This document shows positions 8,456 to 15,613 of a DNA stretch of 64,000 bases, one piece after another. This DNA is from Cognataquiflexum gelatinilyticum. Its GTDB lineage: Bacteria; Bacteroidota; Bacteroidia; Cytophagales; Cyclobacteriaceae. The position numbers and the translations under genes were made by a program. Location of the stretch: positions 248,001-312,000 of the forward strand of contig NZ_JANAEZ010000004.1 of assembly GCF_024813435.1 (NCBI RefSeq). The letters are read 5' to 3'. The notes below the pieces were generated by a model, which was given only the letters and a program-made list of their open reading frames with translations, was not told the origin of the DNA and did no database searches. Within the stretch, counting starts at the first letter, position 1, and the number at the start of each line of letters is the position of its first letter.

Positions 8456-8911
8456 ATGAATTACAAGACGTTTTTTCATTATGTAAGCTATGCACAATAC
8501 CCATTAATGCTTCTGGGAATGTATTTTGCTTTTAAGCCATACCTTTATGGACTAGATTACCTTAAAGATAATCCTGAGGTGATGTTTGATAACCTTAATT
8601 CGGTTTTGATTTTCATGGGTTTAGGAATAAGTTTCTCTTCATTACAAGATACCTCCAAAACTCAAAATGAGTTATCCAAAAAAATATGGCAAAATCCTCG
8701 AAAGGGAAAAATTGCAATTATCATAATTAGCCTGTTTATCCTAATTCTGCTGACCTCTGGATTGACAGGGTTTTATTTCTCTGAAACCGGAATTTTAAAA
8801 GATTTATCTATTGGAATTATAGTGTTAAGCCTGGGAATGTTTGGTCTTTTGAAGGCTGCAATCGAAATGTTTGAAAATCACAGAGCGGATAAGAAAATCA
8901 ACAATATATGA
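8456..8911 (+). CDS. Four-helix membrane protein of unknown function
   Basis: A 151-residue protein. Hydrophobic segments lie at about 13-32, 46-60, 85-105 and 115-135, with a soluble basic loop (residues 64-84, SKTQNELSKKIWQNPRKGK) between the second and third and a charged tail. I recognise no domain. It stands alone 104 bp after ftsY. Codon use looks like that of its neighbours, so it is probably a genuine gene. Confidence 0.65.
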   Translation: MNYKTFFHYVSYAQYPLMLLGMYFAFKPYLYGLDYLKDNPEVMFDNLNSVLIFMGLGISFSSLQDTSKTQNELSKKIWQNPRKGKIAIIIISLFILILLTSGLTGFYFSETGILKDLSIGIIVLSLGMFGLLKAAIEMFENHRADKKINNI

Positions 8912-9062
8912 TTTGTCAACCCTTATCCTTAAAATAAGTCTCCTCAAATATCGGTTATTGCCTCCTCTTTCATTATACTAAATTGCTTTCTTGATATTCA
9001 GTCATAAATAATAATGACTTAAAGAAAAAAATTGAATACCACAACCTCTTTTTTGCTCCTAC

Positions 9063-10169
9063 TCAAAAATCAAAAACAATCCTTACATACCCTTCCCTAT
9101 CATCGCTTTGCTGTTCTGCCAATTTTAGATAAAATCCATTGGGTGTGAAAAATCCTGAAGGTATGATCTTTTGATTGTTAAAAAATAGCTCCGCAACTTT
9201 TCCGAACTCACTGTCCAAAAGAATAAAGCTGCTTTCATTCGTGTAAGTTTCTAAATCTGATTCTTTTGTTTCAATATTTACATACCTCAACAACCTCTTC
9301 CGATAAGGATCGTATTGGGTGAATTTGTATCTACTTGTCTTCATACTAGGATTAAAAACTGTCCACTCTCCCCTAGGTTCGGTTTTACCTTTTTCAAAAG
9401 TCAAAGGTTTGGAACTTCGTCCATCCACCCAAAAACCATTATCCGAATCTAAAATCAATAAGGAATCATTTGCAGGAAAATTGACCACAAAAAGATCGCG
9501 GTCAATAATAAAGGAATGGGCAAAAACCCCAAGTTCAGGATCATCATAGAGTTCCCTGTATTTTTCGGGATAGTTGAAGCCTACAGAATCAAAATTTTCC
9601 GAACGGGTATCCAATTTCCATAACCAATCCCGGTAATTCATATTAGGTTCTTTGAGTACAAATGGAACATCAGCCAAAAGCAAGGTCTTGGTTGCAGGAT
9701 CATAGGTCATGTCATTGCCATTCATCGCAGAAAAATTAGCGGCCAACCTTTCCTCCGGCACCGCAGGCAAAGGAAATCTGCTGATAACTTTCCCTTCAAA
9801 ATCTGTATGAACAATTTCTTTCTGATCTGAGATAAAAAACAATCCATCTTCAGTAATTAAACTCCCCGAAATAAAAGAGCCGATCCCATCAGGACCTTCT
9901 ACAAAAAAATTGGTACTCGAAATCAATTTGCCCGAGGGGTAACCGTATTTCAAAAGCCTTTTGTCATACCATGCATAAAGGAAACTGCTATCATTCTCTT
10001 CAAGGTAAGCGAATTTGGCAGGGAGGTTTTTTGTGAATTCATCCTTTTCGAAGTAAATGGTATCTGAAATGTATTCGGTCAACTCGCCGGATATGAATTC
10101 GGGAGATTTGGATTCCTTGGAATTACAAGAAAAAACAACTGCCAAAAGAAAAAAGAAATACTTACCCAT
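9063..10169 (-). CDS. DUF4221-type lipoprotein, beta-propeller-like
   Basis: A 368-residue exported protein. A short signal ends in the lipobox VVFSC with the modified Cys at about residue 15. The body repeats short strands with Asp/Gly turns, as in six-bladed propellers (for example FFISDQKEIVHTDFEGKV, DLFVVNFPANDSLLILD). This is the family annotated DUF4221 that is abundant in Cyclobacteriaceae, usually as single genes of unknown role. It is probably anchored in the outer membrane. It is flanked by non-coding DNA on both sides. Confidence 0.75.
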   Translation of the reverse strand: MGKYFFFLLAVVFSCNSKESKSPEFISGELTEYISDTIYFEKDEFTKNLPAKFAYLEENDSSFLYAWYDKRLLKYGYPSGKLISSTNFFVEGPDGIGSFISGSLITEDGLFFISDQKEIVHTDFEGKVISRFPLPAVPEERLAANFSAMNGNDMTYDPATKTLLLADVPFVLKEPNMNYRDWLWKLDTRSENFDSVGFNYPEKYRELYDDPELGVFAHSFIIDRDLFVVNFPANDSLLILDSDNGFWVDGRSSKPLTFEKGKTEPRGEWTVFNPSMKTSRYKFTQYDPYRKRLLRYVNIETKESDLETYTNESSFILLDSEFGKVAELFFNNQKIIPSGFFTPNGFYLKLAEQQSDDREGYVRIVFDF

Positions 10170-10294
10170 AACTTATTTTTCAACTTTGAAGTTAATTTAT
10201 TGTCCAATTATTTCAAGCCTAGGTATCATTTATTTGAAAAATTCCATAAGTATCCTTTTTTCAATTAACCTTACAATTTAAAATTCTAAAAGAA

Positions 10295-10332
10295 AAAAGA
10301 CCACCAAAGCCTAAATGCTCCAATGGTCTTTT
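10295..10332 (-). terminator. Terminator downstream of pruA
   Basis: A 16-bp stem pairs 10295-10310 with 10317-10332 around a 6-nt loop, with four G-U pairs in the minus-strand RNA and a T-rich exit. It lies 55 bp past the pruA stop, with the 7-bp array between. Confidence 0.65.
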
Positions 10333-10339
10333 CTCTGTA

Positions 10340-10388
10340 TTGCCTCTTTTCTCTCGCTCCTCGGCTCTCGCCTCTCGTTTCTTATCTC
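10340..10388. repeat. Degenerate 7-bp tandem array at the 3' end of pruA
   Basis: Seven consecutive heptamers are in register: TTGCCTC, TTTTCTC, TCGCTCC, TCGGCTC, TCGCCTC, TCGTTTC, TTATCTC. The array fills the space between the terminator and the pruA stop codon (10387-10389) and touches it. Confidence 0.6.
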
Positions 10389-12021
10389 AATCTTTCCCCA
10401 AAAACGGATACCTATAGTCCACCGGGGATACAAACGTTTCCTTAATGGTTCTTGGAGAAACCCAACGCAGCAAATTGATCATGGAACCGGCTTTGTCATT
10501 GGTACCGGATGCCCTTGCACCTCCAAAAGGCTGTTGACCCACGACCGCACCTGTCGGCTTGTCATTAATGTAGAAGTTTCCTGCTGCATTTCTCAGTTTT
10601 TTGGTTGCCAACTCGATCGCATACCTATCCTGAGAGAATACGGCTCCTGTCAAAGCATAAGGCGAAGTCTGATCGACCAACTCCAATGCTTCCTCAAAGT
10701 GCTCCTCATGATATACATAAATAGTCAAAACAGGACCGAAGATTTCTTCACACATAGTGGTGTACATCGGATCTTTGGTAAGAATAACAGTCGGTTGGAT
10801 AAAATATCCCTTAGACTTATCATGGTGCCCTCCAGCAATGATTTCAACACCTTCTGCATTCTTGGCATTATCAATATACTTGGAGATTTTGTCAAAAGAC
10901 TTCTCGTCGATGACCGCATTGATGAAGTTTGTAAAGTCTTCAGTCGGCCCCATGCTCATTGAAGCCAAATCTTCCAAAAGGTATTTTTTAACATCAGGCC
11001 AGATATTGGAGGGGATATAGGCGCGTGAAGCAGCGGAACATTTCTGTCCCTGGTATTCGAATGCTCCTCTTGAAAGCCCAACGGCTACTGCTTTGGCATG
11101 TGCGGATTTGTGAGCAAGGACAAAGTCTTTGCCACCGGTTTCACCCACGATTCTTGGATAAGATTTGTACTTGAAGATATTTTCTCCGATAGTTTTCCAG
11201 ATGTTTTGGAATACTCCGGTAGAACCGGTAAAGTGGATTCCTGCAAAATCAGGATGGTTGAAAATGATCTTACCGGCTGTTGGGCCGTCCACAAAAACCA
11301 AATTGATGACGCCATCCGGCACGCCTGCTTCCTTGAAAACCTGCATCAATACGTTGGCTGAATAGATTTGGGTGTAAGCAGGTTTCCACACTACGGTATT
11401 ACCCATCATCGCAGGTGCTGTTGGTAGGTTTCCTGCGATAGCGGTAAAGTTGAAAGGTGTCAAAGCAAAAACAAAACCCTCAAGCGGTCTTTGCTCAAGT
11501 CTGTTCCAAACTCCTGCACCGGAAACAGGAGGCTGCTGTGCGTAGATTTCGGACATGTACTGTACATTGAACCTAAGGAAATCAATGAACTCACAGGCGG
11601 CATCTATTTCTGCCTGAAAAGCATTTTTGGATTGTCCCAACATGGTGGCCGCATTGATTTTGGCACGATAGGGTCCAGCCAATAGATCAGCTGCTTTGAG
11701 GAAAATAGCAGCTCTTTGTTCCCACTCCATGGATTCCCAAGCTTCTTTTGCTCCCAAAGCAGCATTGATCGCTTGCTCCACATGAGAGGCATCTCCCTCA
11801 TGAAAGAATCCCAATAAATGCTTGTGGTCATGGGGAGGAGACATAGATTTTTTGATTCCTGTCCTCACTTCATCGCTTCCTATATACATAGGAACATCGA
11901 CAAGCTGTGATCTGAATTCTTTTAGTGTCTGCTGAAGTTCGATCCTTTCGGGGGAACCCGGCGCATAACTTTTTACCGGTTCGTTGACTGGCTTGGGAAC
12001 ATTAAAAAAACCTTTGAGCAT
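10387..12021 (-). CDS. pruA: L-glutamate gamma-semialdehyde (1-pyrroline-5-carboxylate) dehydrogenase
   Basis: A 544-residue NAD-dependent aldehyde dehydrogenase that oxidises glutamate semialdehyde/P5C to glutamate. Landmarks are FALTPFNFTAIAGNLPTAPA, HFTGSTGVF, the glutamate motif ETGGKDF and the catalytic cysteine in YQGQKCSAASRAY. Length fits the single-function enzyme; no proline dehydrogenase domain is fused. With rocD at 4783 it completes ornithine-to-glutamate catabolism, though the two genes are not in one operon. Confidence 0.95.
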   Translation of the reverse strand: MLKGFFNVPKPVNEPVKSYAPGSPERIELQQTLKEFRSQLVDVPMYIGSDEVRTGIKKSMSPPHDHKHLLGFFHEGDASHVEQAINAALGAKEAWESMEWEQRAAIFLKAADLLAGPYRAKINAATMLGQSKNAFQAEIDAACEFIDFLRFNVQYMSEIYAQQPPVSGAGVWNRLEQRPLEGFVFALTPFNFTAIAGNLPTAPAMMGNTVVWKPAYTQIYSANVLMQVFKEAGVPDGVINLVFVDGPTAGKIIFNHPDFAGIHFTGSTGVFQNIWKTIGENIFKYKSYPRIVGETGGKDFVLAHKSAHAKAVAVGLSRGAFEYQGQKCSAASRAYIPSNIWPDVKKYLLEDLASMSMGPTEDFTNFINAVIDEKSFDKISKYIDNAKNAEGVEIIAGGHHDKSKGYFIQPTVILTKDPMYTTMCEEIFGPVLTIYVYHEEHFEEALELVDQTSPYALTGAVFSQDRYAIELATKKLRNAAGNFYINDKPTGAVVGQQPFGGARASGTNDKAGSMINLLRWVSPRTIKETFVSPVDYRYPFLGKD

Positions 12022-12099
12022 ATCTATTTGAGTTTATAATTTCTGATTGGGCAAAGATAAGTACTCCCTTTCTGAAAACCTGCCAAAATTGAGGATTGG

Positions 12100-12240
12100 A
12101 AGTTGAAAAGTTGTAAATGTTGTAGTTCTTGTAATAGTTGTCTGCTTCGCGTTGTCGAGTTCTCAGGTTGTTGAAAAAAACATCCTATTACGTGGTTCTG
12201 GCCTCTTATCTCCCTTATCTTGGTACTTGATACAATCTCA
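12100..12240. repeat. Degenerate 9-bp and 7-bp tandem arrays between yjjG-like gene and pruA
   Basis: At 12108-12143 four 9-mers run in phase (AAGTTGTAA, ATGTTGTAG, TTCTTGTAA, TAGTTGTCT), preceded by one 8-mer. At 12192-12240 seven heptamers follow (GTGGTTC, TGGCCTC, TTATCTC, CCTTATC, TTGGTAC, TTGATAC, AATCTCA), the last ending exactly on the stop codon of the downstream minus-strand gene. The arrangement mirrors the spacer at 6305-6534. Confidence 0.6.
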
Positions 12241-12933
12241 CAATAGCCCTTCTAATTCCTTCAGATGCCGAATAGTATGCGTCGGCTGATGCTCGATACC
12301 TTTTTCATGTGGATCAAAAAAGACCTGATCTATATTGGATCGTATGGCTCCTAATATATCCGAATTGGGATTGTCTCCTATCATGATACAATCAGCCGCA
12401 GTAACTGACAATTTATCCATGGCATATTGGAAAATCTGAGGGTCAGGCTTTTTGTGACCGGTGGTTTCAGAAGTCACTACCAAGTCAAAGTAGGGAGTAA
12501 GACCAGAAGAATGCATTTTCTTGGCCTGACTTTCATTGAAGCCATTGGTGATGATATGCATTTTGTAATGCGGTTTCAAATAATCCAAAATTTCTTTGGA
12601 ATAGGGAAGTAAATGCGGCTTGGAGGAAGTCCTGTGCATAAAATCCTCTTCCATATCTTTAGGAACATGTTCCCCCAACACTCCGGCTTTCTCAAATATG
12701 AGTTTAAATCGGGTTTCCCTTAAGTTTTTTTTGTCGATTTTGCCAAAGTCATACAATGCCCACAGCTTGAAATTGACCTGATAAAATGCGTCAATGAAAG
12801 CCTGGTAGTTTGGAATCCCTACTGAGATCAGCTGGTAAATTTCAAACAACTCTGATAATGATTCTTGCACATTGGTATCATAATCCCAAAGGGTATGGTC
12901 CAAGTCAAAGAAAATGTGTCGGTACTTTTTCAA
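12238..12933 (-). CDS. YjjG-type noncanonical pyrimidine nucleotidase (HAD family)
   Basis: A 231-residue HAD phosphatase. Motif I is FFDLDHTLWDYD, motif II IITNGF, the lysine motif is GHKKPDPQIF, and motif IV is IMIGDNPNSDILGA. The LDHTLWD version of motif I and the length are typical of YjjG-family 5'-nucleotidases that remove damaged pyrimidine nucleotides. It is encoded 10 bp after an ArsR-type regulator and is probably co-transcribed with it. Confidence 0.85.
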   Translation of the reverse strand: MKKYRHIFFDLDHTLWDYDTNVQESLSELFEIYQLISVGIPNYQAFIDAFYQVNFKLWALYDFGKIDKKNLRETRFKLIFEKAGVLGEHVPKDMEEDFMHRTSSKPHLLPYSKEILDYLKPHYKMHIITNGFNESQAKKMHSSGLTPYFDLVVTSETTGHKKPDPQIFQYAMDKLSVTAADCIMIGDNPNSDILGAIRSNIDQVFFDPHEKGIEHQPTHTIRHLKELEGLL

Positions 12934-12943
12934 ATGGGAGATA

Positions 12944-13327
12944 CTATTTACGGTATGGGTTATTCTCTATTTTATTGATGGCCAATTCCCGATTGGAAAG
13001 CAGGATATTGTAGACATCCTGATCTCGTTTGAAATTGGGGTCTTTTTGGATAAACTTAAAAATCTGCTGGATGATTTCATGGGCTTCGTCCAAGATATAG
13101 TAAAAAATCCATTGGTCCACCCTCCTGCTCCCCAACAAACCCGAGTTCTTGAGGTATATCAAGTGCCTACTGGTTTTTGTCTGGGTAAAGTCCAGGATAT
13201 GCTCTAGATCAGATATAGACAGTTCCTTGTTTTGGAGCAAAAGATGAAGGATACGGACTCTCGGCTCTTCGGAAAGTGCTTTAAAAATCCTCATTCCATA
13301 ACTTAAGCTGATATTTTTAAGTCGCAT
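12944..13327 (-). CDS. ArsR/SmtB-type winged-helix transcriptional regulator
   Basis: A 127-residue DNA-binding protein. Residues about 12-95 form the winged helix: ALSEEPRVRILHLLL, then the recognition region LEHILDFTQTKTSRHLIYLKNSGLL, then a wing with GSRRVDQWIFYYI. It has no Cys at the usual ArsR metal site, so the ligand is unknown. It precedes the YjjG-like gene in a two-gene unit and may control that unit. Confidence 0.85.
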   Translation of the reverse strand: MRLKNISLSYGMRIFKALSEEPRVRILHLLLQNKELSISDLEHILDFTQTKTSRHLIYLKNSGLLGSRRVDQWIFYYILDEAHEIIQQIFKFIQKDPNFKRDQDVYNILLSNRELAINKIENNPYRK

Positions 13328-13462
13328 TTAGTAAATTTAACGAATAAAACCCGGTCGAAATTAAGCAAATGAAACTAAAATAGGCTAATATTATACCCAA
13401 ATTAGAAAACCTAATTAGTCTGAATTCGGTTCAGCGAATCCAATAAGATAAACTGTATTACC

Positions 13463-14113
13463 TTGAAATTTAAAGTAAACCCGATAGCTGTTTTCCTATT
13501 TTTCACCCTTTTCATTTTGGGGATTGAAGACGGTTTTGCCCAGGATAGAGAAAAGAAAGTTATCCAACTCTCCGGAATCATCCTCAATTCAGACAGTACG
13601 GATGCAGTACCGGGAGTCAACGTATATGTTCCAAAAAAGGGACGTGGCACGAGTTCAGGCAGATATGGCTATTTTTCGATGCCGGTTTTGGAAGGTGACA
13701 GCGTGATTTTCAGCTTTATAGGTTTAAGGAAACAGTCCTTTAAAGTCCCAGAAAGGGTCGAAGACGACAAAATTTCCCTGATCCTTACCATGCAGGTGGA
13801 TGAGATTGCTTTATCAGAGATAGAAGTCATGCCCTATCCCACCGAAGAAGATTTCAAGAGACAGGTCCTCGCAATGAATTATGAAGCTCCTATGACGATA
13901 GACAGGACAGGTAACCTGAGTCCGGAGACACTTCTTAGGTACGCGGAAGCAATGCCTGCTTCAGGCAATGAAAACATGAGGTATTTCCAGCAGGGACAGA
14001 TAATGCAGATCCAGGACCGCTATGGACCAAGACCCTTTACTTTGATGGATCCATTTGCCTGGTCAAAGTTCATCCAATCCATCAAAAGGGGTGACCTGAA
14101 GAAAAAAGATTGA
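13463..14113 (+). CDS. Exported protein with carboxypeptidase-regulatory-like domain
   Basis: A 216-residue secreted protein beginning at TTG 13463; no in-frame ATG lies between it and the upstream non-coding DNA. A signal peptide (about 1-27, ending DGFAQ) is followed by one beta-sandwich of the CarboxypepD_reg-like type (GIILNSDSTDAVPGVNVYVPK, GRYGYFSMPVLEGDSVIFSFIG). About 90 further residues end in a basic tail. This domain normally fronts TonB-dependent receptors; here it is free-standing, as in many small Bacteroidota envelope proteins. A terminator follows. Confidence 0.75.
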   Translation: MKFKVNPIAVFLFFTLFILGIEDGFAQDREKKVIQLSGIILNSDSTDAVPGVNVYVPKKGRGTSSGRYGYFSMPVLEGDSVIFSFIGLRKQSFKVPERVEDDKISLILTMQVDEIALSEIEVMPYPTEEDFKRQVLAMNYEAPMTIDRTGNLSPETLLRYAEAMPASGNENMRYFQQGQIMQIQDRYGPRPFTLMDPFAWSKFIQSIKRGDLKKKD

Positions 14114-14135
14114 CACGCAAGATCATAATAAAATC

Positions 14136-14170
14136 AAAAGGCTCAAAATTTATCACTTTGAGCCTTTTTT
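14136..14170 (+). terminator. Intrinsic terminator after the carboxypeptidase-regulatory-like gene
   Basis: AAAAGGCTCAAA (14136-14147) pairs with TTTGAGCCTTTT (14157-14168) around a 9-nt loop and runs into a T tract ending at 14170. Confidence 0.8.
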
Positions 14171-14302
14171 AATTTTGATAGTTTGATTTTTTGAACAATA
14201 ACTCACCAAACGATAATTTCTAATCCAATATCTACAAATATCCAGTATCAATCAATATCTCCTTACTAATCAAAATAGCCTCAAACAGAGCGGCTTGTTT
14301 AT

Positions 14303-15208
14303 TCAATTTTCAAGACTATTATTACCTTTCTCCAAATAAATTGAAGTAATAGGATATACAATCCTGATGTCTTTTTCTGCCCTGAATCTGTCTATGATCG
14401 CCTCTGTAATCTGATGTTCAAAAACCCTTCTTTTCCTTGGTTTGCACAAATACCGGAGCGAAAGCTGAATACCCCTCTCTTGGATTTTGGTATAAACAGT
14501 CGGCGTATATTGGCTAAAAGAAATAAAGTGCTCCTTTTGCGCTCTTCTCAAATCAGCCTCAATTGTCTTATAATCAGGTGAAAGAAGCCCATTCATGATT
14601 TCCTTTAGCAGGCTGCAGGCTTTTTTGTAATCAGATTCCAATCCGATAAATATGTTTTGCTCATTCCAGATATAATCAAACCCTTGACTGTAATTGGCTT
14701 GCGGATCAATAAATACTTTGCCGTTGGGCACATGCACAATTCTGCCTGTACTTTGTTCGCCGTCGACCCAGTTGCCGACCTCCAGCAAGCTGAATTGGAA
14801 CAACCTTAGGTCAACCACATCCCCTTTGAATTCTCCGATCTGAATCCTGTCACCTACATCAAAAGGCTTTCTCCAATAGATAAAAATCCATCCTGCGATG
14901 TTGACAAAAATATCCTTGAGTGCAATCGCTATACCCGCAGACAACAAACCCAAAAAGGTGGTAATGGATTGAAAATTGATGATCCAAATATTTCCTATCA
15001 GCAAAAAACCTATAAATACAAGTGCATATTCCACTGTCTTACGGGAATGGAATTTCTTTTTGATTTCGACATCATTTCCCCTTTCTATGATTTTATAAGC
15101 CCCTTTCTTGATCAGCCACAAAACCAAAATCACAAGGATGGTTTTATAAATATTCCATCTGATGTCGTAGGCAATAATGTCGTTCAAATATTCAACGTAG
15201 TTCTCCAT
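14303..15208 (-). CDS. MscS-family mechanosensitive channel
   Basis: A 301-residue inner-membrane protein. Hydrophobic helices at about 18-36, 58-75 and 82-105 lead into the pore and beta domain region: GLLSAGIAIALKDIFVNIAG, then WRKPFDVGDRIQIGEFKGDVVDL. A C-terminal alpha/beta portion contains IVHVPNGKVF. It should open under hypo-osmotic stress. It is single, with divergent gene-free DNA upstream. Confidence 0.9.
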   Translation of the reverse strand: MENYVEYLNDIIAYDIRWNIYKTILVILVLWLIKKGAYKIIERGNDVEIKKKFHSRKTVEYALVFIGFLLIGNIWIINFQSITTFLGLLSAGIAIALKDIFVNIAGWIFIYWRKPFDVGDRIQIGEFKGDVVDLRLFQFSLLEVGNWVDGEQSTGRIVHVPNGKVFIDPQANYSQGFDYIWNEQNIFIGLESDYKKACSLLKEIMNGLLSPDYKTIEADLRRAQKEHFISFSQYTPTVYTKIQERGIQLSLRYLCKPRKRRVFEHQITEAIIDRFRAEKDIRIVYPITSIYLEKGNNSLEN

Positions 15209-15613
15209 GGCAATTACAGATTGTCTAAACTAACCTTACTTTGGTATATTTCAAACTCCAAACTTTTCTTTATTGTACATACTTCATTTTTTGACAATTT
15301 CCCCCATTCCGTTTTTTAATGTAGTTACTTTTTGTTTACATTATAAACACATAAATGTTTATTTAATAAACATTTTAAAAAATACAATGATGTAAATAAT
15401 TGGATGCGATCTCCGTCATGTGTCGTAATTACATCAAAAGTTAAAAACCAGGATTGATACTGAAACCTATATCGCCGAAGGCATATTTCCACCTATATCG
15501 CTTTAGCTTATATCACTTAGTATCGCTGAAGGCATGCCTGCCTTACCTTCGGTAGGTATCAACTTATATCGCTTTAGCATATATCAACCAATATCAATAA
15601 GTACCCTTTAAAT
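15209..15613. repeat. Gene-free spacer with clustered near-palindromic repeats upstream of the accessory dnaE
   Basis: The left part is AT-rich with nothing recognisable. From about 15465 to 15595 four related units occur: ATATCGCCGAAGGCATAT, ATATCGCTTTAGCTTATATC, TATCGCTGAAGGCATG and ATATCGCTTTAGCATATATC. Each unit can fold on itself (TATAT-GC against GC-TATA). A further small hairpin around ACCTTCGGT lies between units three and four. The block ends about 20 bp before the polymerase start codon. Confidence 0.6.
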
